Positions 38,866-48,905 of a stretch of 64,000 nt of DNA are shown here, piece by piece. The position numbers were made by a program, and so were the translations under genes. This DNA is from Pilasporangium apinafurcum (Eukaryota; Oomycota; Peronosporomycetes; Pythiales; Pythiaceae), in assembly GCA_001600495.1 (NCBI GenBank), contig BCKE01000001.1, forward strand, positions 201,715 through 265,714, given 5' to 3'. Numbering within the stretch: position 1 is the first letter of the stretch; every line of letters begins with the position of its first letter. The notes under the pieces were generated by a model. The model was given only the letters and a program-made list of their open reading frames with translations, was not told the DNA's origin and did no database searches.

Positions 38866-41800
38866 TCATACTTTCCTCCGTTTTGATGACGGCGGGGGTG
38901 TAAATTTGGCAAGCCGTTCGAGTCCAGACTTTGCTCCACCATCACCTGATGCTGATGGTTTCTTCAAGAACGGATTCACAGGTGCTACAGATCGTTCAAT
39001 GACTGGTTTCTTAACTGGTGTTGTGGTTGCTGTAGACCGATATAAAACATCCTTTGAGCTGTCTGTGTGGTTTTCTTTCTCTGTGGCAGGTGGTGATGAC
39101 AAAGACGAAGTCGAGGATTCCTCAGGTGCTGATCGTGGATGCGAGATAGGTTCGACTGGCGTTTTCTTTCGACTCAGTAGCGCCTGACTAGATTCATGTA
39201 ATGGCTGAGCCACACCTCGTACAGGTCGTTGAGGTTGATGGTACTCACGCTGCAAACTATGGCTGTATTGTTCTTGTTCAAAGTCATCATGTTGGACCTG
39301 CTCGAATTTCACTCGGTAGAGCTCGTACAGCTGATTCTGCAATTGCCGTAACCCGAAATGAATCGCCAGTTTCTGCGCGATTTGATGGGATTTCTCCAAG
39401 TGGAGGCACTTGGCCAGATCCAGGACCCGTGCAGATTCATCATTCGTGCAGGCAGTTTTCATCATGAGAATTAGTGCCTTGTCCATTTCGGCTTGCTCAT
39501 GCACAATCTTGTTAGCAGCATCATCACCTTCATCCTGCGAGCTCTCCAGACCAAAAAGACGAACGTTTTGCCACATGATGTTAGTCTCTGCGTCTACTTT
39601 CTTGGATTTGCTGACAGTCTTTGGGAACGTAGCAGTATGTAGTACAAATGTGCTTGGAATTGGACGATGTTTGCCACGTAATTTTGGAGCCTTCATACCC
39701 TTTTCCAGCGGGAAGTAAAGCAGGGAATCATTCGCCACACCAAGTGTAAAGATGCCATGGCGGTCTTCAGGTTTTTTGTTGAGTGTGTTCCCCACCACAC
39801 CAATCGGAAACCAGTTCCAACCAACGCTTTGGGATAGGGCTTGCACACAACCAAAGGAATCCACAGCATAGAGCACTAGCCGGTCGTCGAAGCCCAACCA
39901 CGATAGTGTGGACCATTGCTTAGCATCTTCTCTAGCTAATTCATTTTCCTTGTGGGATGCGAACACATCTGCAGACGGCGGGGTCATCGGTAAAATACCT
40001 TTCGTTAGTTGCTTCACACGTTCCGGGGACGAATCCACTCGGATTCGGAGCAGTTGGTATTCCAATTGTCCAAACACGGATTGATAGACGATTGCCAATA
40101 GTGATTTCTTGGCCGTCATTGTGACGATTCGACCGGGAAGACGGATGAGAGCATACTCCAGTCCGCTCGTAGTGTAGATACGTAGGGAGTGTAATGACGT
40201 TGCAACGGCACAAAACTCGGCCGCAGCTGCGACACATTCAGCATCTTCACCCTCAGGTAGACCCAAATGCCATGAACTGTTGCTCGCCCACGAGTCAAAT
40301 GGACGGTAAAACACGAAACTGCTAATTATATCGCCATTTTCTCCACCGGCTCCGCCATTTGCGTCGACTTCCCACTCTTCACGAACACGTCGAGGAACGC
40401 CAAAGAAAGCGCCATTATCGTCCAAACATGCCATCGAGAACATATAATTATCATTGAACTTGAATCCGCGACGCGACTTATCTGCAAATTCGACCTTCAC
40501 AAGGTTTTCGCTTAGGTTAGCTCCACGAATGGATTCGATTTCGCCGATTGGCGTCCAGGCAAGCAGTGACACTGATCCATCTTGAACGCTGCCTGGTACA
40601 AAAGGTTCCGTAATTGTCTTAAACGGCGACGCGATCACCACACCGCTGGAGGCGGAAAAAGAGGTATGGCGACTACCAAATTTAGTGGCACCACTGTAGT
40701 CGTCCTGTGAATCAGCATACCCAGCTGCGTCAGTGGCAGTCGCCTGACCAAATCCAAAGCTGGCTTTGATAGCTTCCACGCGAGCCTCATTGTCGTCATC
40801 CTTAAACTCTTCGTCGTCTTCATCATCACCCATAGTGTAATTGTCCTCACCAGCTTCATCATCAATAAACGAAGAAGCTTTGAGCTTTGATGGTGTCTTC
40901 ACTTTGGTTGGATTAACAGATGGTAGGTGAATACCACTAGTAGAAGTAGTCGACGTAAAATTTGCCGCCGTTGAGTGATATGGCAGCTCCATTCCTGCAT
41001 GAATCACATCCTTTACAAATCCGAATTTCCCACCAGTGTGGTATACCACAAGCGCATTCTGTGTCAGCGCCCACTGCAATGAAAGCACCATATACTCCAC
41101 TTTAAACGACCGAACGAGTGCCTTATTTGCAATTTTCCACACAAACACCTCCTTCGCGAGTGTCGCAGCTGCGATGTAAGCACCATTGGGTGAGAACTCG
41201 ACGATGTTGATATCGGAACCACTGGTGTAGTCTTTGCCGATTGGAAGCATAATCTGGCCACTGCTCTTCCAGCTTGATCGATTGTAAAGCTCAATGATGC
41301 CTTGATGAACAGGCACTGCCAATAATCCGGTGTCTTTATCTCCTGGTTGCCACGCGCATCGACACAGCACCTCTTCGTCTCTGATGTCTTTGTATTGCAC
41401 GTGGAACAGCGCGACTTGCGTGGCACTGCGCGTCTGATCGTTTAGTTTGAATACTCGCACCGTCCCATCTTCACTGGATGAGCAGAGAAATTGTTCTGAT
41501 GGATCAATCGTGATGCTCTTGATGGCATTGTCATGGCCATCTATTGCAATGACTTCATCCGTTGCTGCTCGAAGTAATACCTTGATCTTTGTGTCTTCAT
41601 CGGCAATCGCAATGTATTTTTTCGTGCACACGACTTGACGAATCGTTACAGTTGACCGAAACAGCAGTTTCTCCATCACTCCTCGTGCTTGCTGCTGGGT
41701 GGGCAACACGTAAGAATATACCGCGTTGTCATCCTCCTGCACGACAATTACATGCGTTTGTTCCGGTGTCACAGCAAAGGATGGAATTGGACCGTCACTC

Positions 41801-41988
41801 ATGACAGTATTATGCAGTGTCTGTTCGGTGGTCAAGTCAGTAACATACAATACACCATCTTCACCGCTGGTGAGCACGAGATCACGATCTGCAGGGACTT
41901 TGCCGTCTTGCTGTGCGTAAGCTGACGCGATCACCACCATGCCGCCGATGCCATTGACATTTACCGATATCTCCTTCATGTTCTCCAT
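38866..41988 (-). CDS. WDHD1: WDHD1 / AND-1 / Ctf4 replisome hub protein
   Basis: 1040 aa from the ATG at 41988 (MENMKEISVNV); the open frame extends 47 codons further but that part looks like leader sequence. The N-terminal third is a WD40 propeller (LVLTSGEDGVLYVTDL, NAIKSITIDPSEQFLCSSSEDG, FSPNGAYIAAATLAKEVFVW). After an acidic linker comes the SepB domain: VSLLAWTPIGEIESIRGANL, FADKSRRGFKFNDNYMFSMACLDDNGAFFG, YRPFDSWASNSSWHLGLPEGED and LRIYTTSGLE. This trimeric hub links CMG helicase to polymerase alpha. The C-terminus is disordered, ending PPPSSKRRKV; no HMG box follows, unlike human WDHD1. Confidence 0.94.
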   Translation of the reverse strand: MENMKEISVNVNGIGGMVVIASAYAQQDGKVPADRDLVLTSGEDGVLYVTDLTTEQTLHNTVMSDGPIPSFAVTPEQTHVIVVQEDDNAVYSYVLPTQQQARGVMEKLLFRSTVTIRQVVCTKKYIAIADEDTKIKVLLRAATDEVIAIDGHDNAIKSITIDPSEQFLCSSSEDGTVRVFKLNDQTRSATQVALFHVQYKDIRDEEVLCRCAWQPGDKDTGLLAVPVHQGIIELYNRSSWKSSGQIMLPIGKDYTSGSDINIVEFSPNGAYIAAATLAKEVFVWKIANKALVRSFKVEYMVLSLQWALTQNALVVYHTGGKFGFVKDVIHAGMELPYHSTAANFTSTTSTSGIHLPSVNPTKVKTPSKLKASSFIDDEAGEDNYTMGDDEDDEEFKDDDNEARVEAIKASFGFGQATATDAAGYADSQDDYSGATKFGSRHTSFSASSGVVIASPFKTITEPFVPGSVQDGSVSLLAWTPIGEIESIRGANLSENLVKVEFADKSRRGFKFNDNYMFSMACLDDNGAFFGVPRRVREEWEVDANGGAGGENGDIISSFVFYRPFDSWASNSSWHLGLPEGEDAECVAAAAEFCAVATSLHSLRIYTTSGLEYALIRLPGRIVTMTAKKSLLAIVYQSVFGQLEYQLLRIRVDSSPERVKQLTKGILPMTPPSADVFASHKENELAREDAKQWSTLSWLGFDDRLVLYAVDSFGCVQALSQSVGWNWFPIGVVGNTLNKKPEDRHGIFTLGVANDSLLYFPLEKGMKAPKLRGKHRPIPSTFVLHTATFPKTVSKSKKVDAETNIMWQNVRLFGLESSQDEGDDAANKIVHEQAEMDKALILMMKTACTNDESARVLDLAKCLHLEKSHQIAQKLAIHFGLRQLQNQLYELYRVKFEQVQHDDFEQEQYSHSLQREYHQPQRPVRGVAQPLHESSQALLSRKKTPVEPISHPRSAPEESSTSSLSSPPATEKENHTDSSKDVLYRSTATTTPVKKPVIERSVAPVNPFLKKPSASGDGGAKSGLERLAKFTPPPSSKRRKV

Positions 41989-42389
41989 TGTGCTCTGCAC
42001 ACACACGAATCTTTCTTTCTTACGCAGAAACAGCAATGATGAATGAGTGCGGCGATGCGATTCTGAGCGGATAAGTGCAAGTTTCTCTTTTTGGCGCGCA
42101 AAGATGCCGCCCAAACTGGCGGGAGACAATTTTTATCCAATCAATAATATGAAAAGCATAAATTATGACCAATAATATGAAAAGATGAGTTGATCAGCTT
42201 GTCAATGTGGACCACTGCAAGAACGAGGAGCTCAATTCGTAAATTACTTTAAATATACATATAATATATTTTAATTACTAAAAATACCAACTTTACTAAA
42301 GTAATACAATTATGATCATATCTATACACAACATATTCTCGATCTCGATACGACAAGAAGAAAAAAGCGCAAGGAGAGACAGAGGAAAT
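41989..42389. promoter_or_regulatory. Divergent promoter region, WDHD1 / phosducin-like gene
   Basis: 400 bp between head-to-head starts with an A/T-rich core near 42250-42310. No defined motif. Confidence 0.35.
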
Positions 42390-43251
42390 ATGGATCGTGG
42401 CACCAAGTACTACGAGCCTACGGGCGAGACGACCGAGTGGGAGGACATTTTGATAAAGAAAGGTATCTTGGCACCCAAAACCAAGGTTCAAGAAGAAGAG
42501 GAAGAAGAGGAAGAGGAACAGGTTGATCCGCGTGAGAACGCTACGCTCGATGAACTCGATGAAATGGAAGTACGTATATCACGAACATTGCTTGAGGTAC
42601 TGATCTCAGTGGATTGATGTTATTGATGCTGCTTTTGTATTAACAATAGGATGAATACGACGACGATATGGAGCTCCAGCGTATCCGAGAGAGGCGTATT
42701 GCCGAAATGATGGCACAGGCTGCGAGAAACAAGTTTGGCGACATTCAGCCAATCGCCAAAGATGAATGGACGAAGGAAGTGACGGATAGCAGCAATGAGT
42801 ACTGGGTCATCGCGTACCTGTGGGATGATTCGCTGGAGGAGTGCAAATTGATGGACAATGTCCTGCGTGTTGTGGCGAAGAACCATCGCGATGTCAAATT
42901 CGTGAGCATCCAAGCACAAGCCTGCATTGAAAACTGGCCATCCAGGTTAGTGTTTGGACGCGTTTGGTATAGTTGTGATATGTGGTGGTGATGGCTTACG
43001 CTTTATATACATTTTTATTCAGAAATTGCCCAACGCTTTTCATGTACTACAAAGGCGAATTGAAGAACCAACTCCTGGGCATTCGAAAGCTTGGTGGTTT
43101 AGACATGAAAGTGGAAGGTAGGGAATATTCATTACCATATGATGTAGTATCGACTCAACTGATCAATTATCGCCATATTTTACTTGTATTTTGTCGTGTA
43201 GATTTGGAAGAGAACCTTGCGAAAGCTGGCGTGTTTGGAGGCTCCAACTAA
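42390..43251 (+). CDS. Phosducin-like protein (PDCL2/PDCL3 type), CCT chaperonin cofactor
   Basis: Four exons, 42390-42569, 42650-42945, 43023-43117 and 43202-43251, 621 nt, 206 aa. The N-terminus TGETTEWEDILIKKGILAPK is the PLP2/3 signature helix, followed by a poly-Glu run and MELQRIRERRIAEM. The thioredoxin fold holds EYWVIAYLWDDSLEECKLMDNVL, KFVSIQAQACIENWP and RNCPTLFMYYKGELKNQLLG. PDCL3/Plp2 assists folding of actin and tubulin by the CCT/TRiC chaperonin. The glutamate run varies between species and should not be overread. Confidence 0.94.
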
Positions 43252-43417
43252 ATCTCCGTAAGAGCATGGATAGTTCCTTTGTGTATGAATTACTGATACA
43301 TGGACATAGATTTCCCACTACTGTATATATCATGCATTGGTGATTTCTTCTTCGCATTCGCGCTCTGAATGCGAACACAACAGAGCCAAGTATTAGCATG
43401 AGTGCTGATCAATGTGA

Positions 43418-43912
43418 GTGGACCTGAGTTATGACCAATTAATCATCTACCGCCATCTGCAACGACAGAAAAGCATTTACCATCCTCAAAGATATCACGA
43501 CAAACACGATGACAAAATCTTTTATTTGGGGAACAGAAACATCCATATCGAAACACTAGGGAAGTATGAACAGACGCTGGAAGACACGTACGCACTAGAT
43601 TGTTATCATCCGGATTGGCGTATTGGTACGTTTTCATATTGTACCGATGCAAAAAGAGGGTGGATTGCTTTCGCGGATAAGGAACGCACTGTTGATTATA
43701 TGATTTACAAGTCAGTCATGGACAAGTGTAAACAAGGCACTTATGACGAAGTCTACAACACGATCATACAGGTGGAACGCGGAGATGTAGTGCAGATTTG
43801 TATGGAGGTCGAAGCGGCGTTCAAAAGCAAGACTACTCTTGAACGTATAGGTGACTTAACTGGCAAGTCAACCAAGCCAACCATTGGTAACTTCTTTGAC
43901 TGTGAAACTTGA
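43418..43912 (+). CDS. Hypothetical protein, start uncertain
   Basis: An open frame of 164 codons with good codon texture but no ATG near its 5' end (it opens at a GTG). It encodes IIYRHLQRQKSIYHPQRYHD, DDKIFYLGNRNIHIETLGKYEQTLEDTYALDCYHPDWRIGTF-type segments and VYNTIIQVERGDVVQICMEV. I do not recognise the family. An ATG at 43398 in another frame, just upstream and next to gtgag, hints at a short first exon, but no splice solution keeps frame. The model is incomplete. Confidence 0.5.
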   Translation: MDLSYDQLIIYRHLQRQKSIYHPQRYHDKHDDKIFYLGNRNIHIETLGKYEQTLEDTYALDCYHPDWRIGTFSYCTDAKRGWIAFADKERTVDYMIYKSVMDKCKQGTYDEVYNTIIQVERGDVVQICMEVEAAFKSKTTLERIGDLTGKSTKPTIGNFFDCET

Positions 43913-44228
43913 GCTTTAGCTGAAACCGGATGGAAATCGTTTGAACAAATTGTCATTCATTTAAAATGCTTATTCTACACATTAACGTGGACAATCAATG
44001 ACAATTCCATCTGCATTACTGCGTTGTTCAAGTTCATATTATCTCTTTGCGCGTCAGTCTTCACTTTGTAGAGTATAACAGAACGCAAAAATTCCATATG
44101 CCAAATACAACAACAATTCGAATGAAATTACGTTGACCAAGATACAAAACACGTTGCGTAGTTTAAATTGAATACGTTTTTTTCTTGGTGTATGACGTAT
44201 GATTAATGTGATGGCTCTGCATACGATA
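43913..44228. other. Convergent intergenic region
   Basis: 316 bp, A/T-rich, with nothing recognised. It separates the unknown ORF from GatC. Confidence 0.4.
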
Positions 44229-44974
44229 CTAATCCTGCAAAACCTTAGGAACTTTGAAGAAATAGCCCGATTTTTCTGCGGCGTTCGCCAATATTTTCTC
44301 AGCGCAATTGCCTTCCGTGACAACGTCTTCACGTAGCGGTGCGATAACTCCTGTAGCCACCAAACATAACATTAAAAAAATACATTTAGTCGTGTAGAGC
44401 TCAATTACATAATTTTCGACAGCGAATGAGCTGCTACTTACCAGAGTCAAACTCGTTCTTAGCGTAAAGATCATCAATGTTCTCGGACACAGTCATCGCT
44501 TGAATAGTCCTCGCACACTGAATGATCGATTCCACATCCTTTAGCATGGATGGCAACTTGGCATCTTCGATCTGTAAATGACACAGCTCGGCCAACTCAC
44601 GCAGCTACATCATCATCAACAAATGCACTTAGAACGTCAAACGTAGTCTATAGTTATGTGCAAGCATTAACATTTCCAACCTTGGCTTCCGTCAGAACAG
44701 TATCTGCTTCTACGATCACACCACCTGCTTGATGCAACTCCTTAAGTGACCATGACGGTGTTCGAGGCACCTATTCATGCAGCCGGTAGAGAAAAGTCAA
44801 TCCTTGCAACAGCGTGCATGCTTCATTTATGTCGTAATGTCGTCAGCTTACGCATGAGATTTCCTCCAGTCCTTTCGGAAGTGTATTAATGGTGCGCTGC
44901 TGTCTTATAATTGCTTGTACAGAGCGTCTAGAACGCACTAGAACATGACGAACAAGCATCGATTGCATGGCCAT
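44229..44974 (-). CDS. GATC: Mitochondrial aspartyl/glutamyl-tRNA amidotransferase subunit C
   Basis: Four exons, 44974-44852, 44770-44681, 44604-44442 and 44350-44229, 498 nt, 165 aa. The N-terminus MAMQSMLVRHVLVRSRRSVQ is Arg-rich without acids, a plausible mitochondrial targeting peptide. The GatC core is LRELAELCHLQIEDAKLPSML, SENIDDLYAKNEFDSG, then APLREDVVTEGNCAEKILANA and GYFFKVPKVLQD, matching 'LREDxVxEGNxAExxLxNA...YFxVPxV'. GatCAB converts mischarged Glu-tRNA(Gln) to Gln-tRNA(Gln) in mitochondria. Its 5' end is 114 bp from a PET100-like gene, head-to-head. Confidence 0.88.
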
Positions 44975-45088
44975 CACGTCTATAAGAATTCTTCAGTAAG
45001 TACGTTAAGTACGGAATACTCGAATGCTAAGTACGCAATTTGGTTTGTTGGTTGATCATCCAAATACGATCGAGTCTTGCACGCCAAA

Positions 45089-45454
45089 ATGAAAATCAGG
45101 AAGATGATACTCCACTATACATTGCTGTTCTCAGTGCCTACGGCTGTGGCGCTGTATAGCTGGGATCCAGAATCAGATGAAGACATCCGCAAAGCAGTGG
45201 TGCGTTTAGCGGTGGCGCTCTGGAGTTGATGAGATTAGGAATTAACGTCATTGACAGACCCAACTGACTCATGTAATAATTGCGTTTGCTGCTGTCACTG
45301 TTGTTGCATCAACCAGGAGGCCAGAGTAAAGCCAGACGAAACACAGCGAAAAAAAAACCGCGCCAAGTTTGCAGAATTACTTCTACAGAAGAATTCGTCA
45401 GAGGAATCGAAGAAACAATTGGATGAGATCACCAGCTTCACCAAACGGAAATGA
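45089..45454 (+). CDS. Small PET100-like mitochondrial membrane protein
   Basis: Two exons, 45089-45199 and 45317-45454, 82 aa. MKIRKMILHYTLLFSVPTAV forms a single N-terminal transmembrane helix, followed by ALYSWDPESDEDIRKAV and a charged helical tail (QRKKNRAKFAELLLQK). The arrangement and residues recall PET100, a cytochrome c oxidase assembly factor (start ...KLEIFRMIIYLTFPVAMF...), but identity is low. Its head-to-head pairing with the mitochondrial GatC gene supports a mitochondrial role. The acceptor at 45316 was chosen because it alone joins exon 1 in frame. Confidence 0.5.
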
Positions 45455-45544
45455 ACCATATATTATGGCTACCATGGTATAGCTCTGATATTTCCGTATT
45501 TCTTCTCACGTCGATTCTTGTTTTGGATTCGCTCTTATGCATTA

Positions 45545-46602
45545 TCAGCGCATATATCGCTGAATGCGACTGACATGCACGGAATCTACTTCCTTCAGCG
45601 CTGATTCCAACTGCCGTTGTAGGTTGCGCAGGTTTTCATAGTCGACACGTATACATGAAGACCTCGGTTGTGGAGGCATATCGCTCGAATCGTTGGCATT
45701 TACTAGGGTGTCGAAACGCAGTGTGACGATGGGCTTAGGCTTGTTTCGTAGAAAGCGTGTGCCAAGCTATCCACACAACCATCCATAGTAAAGATCATCA
45801 GCAAACCATGACACAAACTGCGTCTTGTGTCAGATAGAAAATATTTAACTATACCTCTAAGTCGATCCGCCAGTCCAAGTTCCGATAGCGAGGGACTGTT
45901 GTACCAGTGTCTCGCGAAACGCTGTCTTTGATTGATTCCACGTGGTCAACATACAGCTTCAACCATTCAAATTTTCAAGACGGACTGACATCGGTGGATG
46001 CGTTGAAGCAATACAACATGCAGTTAAGGAGCGAAGGTAGCTTGGGTACCTTTATCAATATGTCTTCATGCTGCTGGGGGAGGTCCATGCCCTTAATCGA
46101 CACACGCAAATGATATTCCAATAAATCCGCCTGTACAATGCACGAGAATCGATCTATCAGCTTTAACAGACAACAGCAATGCAATCGTTTTTTTGTTAAG
46201 GTACCTTTGCTGCATCCATGAAGATTTTGCCAATTGCTAGTACTGCTTCTTCCATATCTTTCTGTTCCCATCCGCATGCAGCTACAGGCAAAGCAACCAC
46301 AATAAAATCCATCACCACCTACTCGATAGCACAGATATGATCAGACAGTAGTAAATTGATTTTACAGGCAGTGCGCGCCAATCGTCGCGTGCTCTGCTTT
46401 TCTGCCTGGAAGAGCAGTACAGCCATTTTGCAAACGACTTCAAAGTCTAGGCACGCACGAGGTTTTATGAGTTTATTATCGTCAACAGCAACCATCACAA
46501 CAAGTGCTTAATTTCTGTGAGTAACTCACGCTCAATAGTAAGTGTCTTGGCCTTCGCAACAGCGTCCAGCACGCGGTCATCCCATGCAACTAGCGATCTC
46601 AT
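45545..46602 (-). CDS. COMMD2: COMM domain-containing protein, COMMD2-like
   Basis: Six exons, 46602-46530, 46446-46366, 46281-46205, 46160-46050, 45956-45855 and 45766-45545, 666 nt, 221 aa. All junctions keep frame, including a short intron ending at GTAG|CTGCATG. The HN domain includes FEVVCKMAVLLFQAEKQSTRRL. The COMM domain starts at YRNLDWRIDLEL (about 138-149), compare COMMD2 YHNLEWRLDVQL, and continues LGTRFLRNKPKPIVTLRFDT and LRNLQRQLESALKEVDSVHVSRIQRYMR. COMMD proteins form the Commander complex for endosomal recycling. It is divergent from LSM7 (223 bp) and convergent with the PET100-like gene (90 bp). Confidence 0.85.
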
Positions 46603-46825
46603 GCTTTTCTTCTGCAACTTGATCACAAAATGGATCCAGACAGGAAGAAATGAGCAGGTACGTTTGGTTTTTAACCAATTACATGAAGTTTTGTATTTTC
46701 AGCCAATAATACATTAGTTACTAATTATTTTCTACCAATAAAAATGTACTTCGGTGAAGTGGTGGCAAATCCAGACTCGAAAAAATTTGAGAGGAAGAAG
46801 AGATAACAAGACAACATTGGCGGCA

Positions 46826-47149
46826 ATGGCGGCGAACGGATCGACAGGCACAACTGCAGCACGGAAGGACCCGATTTTGGATCTCGGTAAATACATCGAC
46901 CAGGCTGTACGCGTGAAGTTTCATGGTGGACGGGAGGTGCACGGATTCTTGAAGGGCTATGACCAGTTGGTGAATCTTGTGCTAGATGACTGTGTGGAGT
47001 TTCTGCGTGATCCAAACGATGAGTATCGTTTGACGGAAGATACCCGCAAGGTTGGACTGGTGGTATGCAGAGGGACGTCAGTGATGCTCATCTCACCAGT
47101 GGATGGTACGGAAGAAATCGCAAACCCGTTCCTGCAACAAGAAGAATAA
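46826..47149 (+). CDS. LSM7: U6 snRNA-associated Sm-like protein LSm7
   Basis: 107 aa from the ATG at 46826; an upstream in-frame extension to 46754 is unlikely. ILDLGKYIDQAVRVKFHGGREVHGFLKGYDQLVNLVLDD is Sm motif 1, and RKVGLVVCRGTSVMLISPVDG is Sm motif 2 with the family's CRG. LSm7 is part of LSm1-7 (mRNA decay) and LSm2-8 (U6 snRNP) rings. Single exon. Confidence 0.96.
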   Translation: MAANGSTGTTAARKDPILDLGKYIDQAVRVKFHGGREVHGFLKGYDQLVNLVLDDCVEFLRDPNDEYRLTEDTRKVGLVVCRGTSVMLISPVDGTEEIANPFLQQEE

Positions 47150-47480
47150 ATGCGTTGCTTGAAACAGTCTGAGTCGTTGATAAGCTGAGTCACTCTCAAG
47201 TAATGCCGCAATAAGCGAGTGTATCTGTGCGTTGAACCGCGCATAAACATTGGTGGGTGGCTTCAGCGTGCTATCGAATGCGAATATTTTGGTTGGGGTT
47301 GTGGATGATAGGAATAGGAAACAACTGTTCAGAAATTGACATTGATTTTCGTGCAACTTCCATTAGTACCCATATATCTACATTCTTCTATCACTGAGGA
47401 ACTACATTTTCAAGCGCATCACATTCTCAGTCTTCTCTACACCATGCAGCAACGTCATTCCATTTCTTCTTTTGTTGCGT

Positions 47481-48602
47481 CTATTCGTCGAGGCTATCAG
47501 ACAACTTCACTTTATATACACTCGACCACAGCTTCCCCGTCAGATAAAACACGTCTTCTTCGCCATCATACGCGATGCCATTCAGTACTGCGCCGCTGGC
47601 GACATCCGCTCTCACGTCCTGTACCAACGCACTGCAATCAAATACGCTCACGATCTGTCCGTTCTGAGGATCAATTTTGATGATCTGGTTCTGGTACCAC
47701 ACGTTTGCATAGATGTAGCCATTTGCGTATTCCAATTCATTCACATGACTGATCTTGTGCGTCTGATACGTCACGTCAATGCGCCGCACCTCTTGCATTG
47801 TTGTTGGATCCCAAAACAGGATGGTTGACGATCCATCGGACACCAGTATGTGAGTTCCATCGCTGTCAATGCCCCATCCTTCGCCTGTGGCAGTTTTAAA
47901 TGGAAACTGCCTCGCCAAACTGAAATGTTCACCTTCGAAATTAAACACAAAGCCTTGTCCATTCTGCCATGTTAATAGTACTAACTCGCCATTTGGACCG
48001 ATAGTCACTCCCTCCCCAAAGAATTCTTGAGGTAAAGCGTATGTAACCTCGATGGTCCCTGTTTCAATATCGACCTTGCGCAACTCTGATTTGCCATATA
48101 ACCCAGTCGATTCGATGAAGAATTTGTTTTTTCCCTGGAAGGCTACAAGCAGACCCTGTGTGAAAGCTGCGGAGTCGTGGGGATACTTGGCAAGCACTTG
48201 GACTTGCGGTACATCAGTCCGTGTCTTTGTAAACGACCGAGACATCTTGATAGTCATGAGCTCCCGATATGGACTGTGATGATGCAGTCCACCGAGTGGT
48301 TCAGACTCCAACGTTGCTGCTTTTAATGGTGACGATGGGAGCGCCAGGACCACAAATACCACCGATCCAATCCCCAATACGATTGTTGTTACCAGAAAGC
48401 GTAGCAACATGCGTGGTATTGCCTCATATAGACTCGTCATCACCTCACTCGTCGTACTGGTGCTGCTGGTAAAACTATCTTCCTTAAGTGCTTTATGCAG
48501 CGCAGCTCTCGCAGCTTCTACTTTTGCTTGTGCAGACTCTTGAGGTAATTTAGTTGCTGATTTCGCTCGCGTGGTGCGGCGGTTCAGCGTATCGCCTGAC
48601 AT
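47481..48602 (-). CDS. Plant/bacterial-type glutaminyl-peptide cyclotransferase, signal-anchored
   Basis: 373 aa from the ATG at 48602. A cytosolic N-terminus of about 65 residues precedes a signal-anchor helix (66-88, LLRFLVTTIVLGIGSVVFVV). The five-bladed propeller of plant-type QC follows: VQVLAKYPHDSAAFTQGLL, IESTGLYGKSELRKVD, FFGEGVTIGPNGELVLLTW, GEGWGIDSDGTHILVSDGSS, HVNELEYANGYIYANVWYQNQIIKID and LNGIAYDGEEDVFYLTGKLW. It forms N-terminal pyroglutamate on secretory proteins. This family is unrelated to animal QPCT and is typical of plants, bacteria and some protists. Divergent from COQ6. Confidence 0.92.
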   Translation of the reverse strand: MSGDTLNRRTTRAKSATKLPQESAQAKVEAARAALHKALKEDSFTSSTSTTSEVMTSLYEAIPRMLLRFLVTTIVLGIGSVVFVVLALPSSPLKAATLESEPLGGLHHHSPYRELMTIKMSRSFTKTRTDVPQVQVLAKYPHDSAAFTQGLLVAFQGKNKFFIESTGLYGKSELRKVDIETGTIEVTYALPQEFFGEGVTIGPNGELVLLTWQNGQGFVFNFEGEHFSLARQFPFKTATGEGWGIDSDGTHILVSDGSSTILFWDPTTMQEVRRIDVTYQTHKISHVNELEYANGYIYANVWYQNQIIKIDPQNGQIVSVFDCSALVQDVRADVASGAVLNGIAYDGEEDVFYLTGKLWSSVYKVKLSDSLDE

Positions 48603-48905
48603 CAATCAGTCAATCAATCGCGATAATGATGGAGACGCTTCCTCCTTCGTGGATGATGTGAAGGAATGACCAGACCAAAATGAAATGATCATTTATCGTC
48701 TTTTCATTGGATAAAAATAAAATGTAAATTGATGTGATTTTCTACCAATAAAATATCATATAGTAACAGTTTAGACGAACTTAGCTGTAATTCTTTTGGT
48801 GACATGGAAACGTACTTAACGATCAAGCATCCTTACCCTCCATTAACGTGTGGGCACCAAAGACACACAACACAGACGAAGGTATTTGTAGCTACTCGTT
48901 CTGGG
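48603..48905. promoter_or_regulatory. Divergent promoter region, glutaminyl cyclase / COQ6
   Basis: 303 bp between head-to-head starts. No defined motif recognised. Confidence 0.35.
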
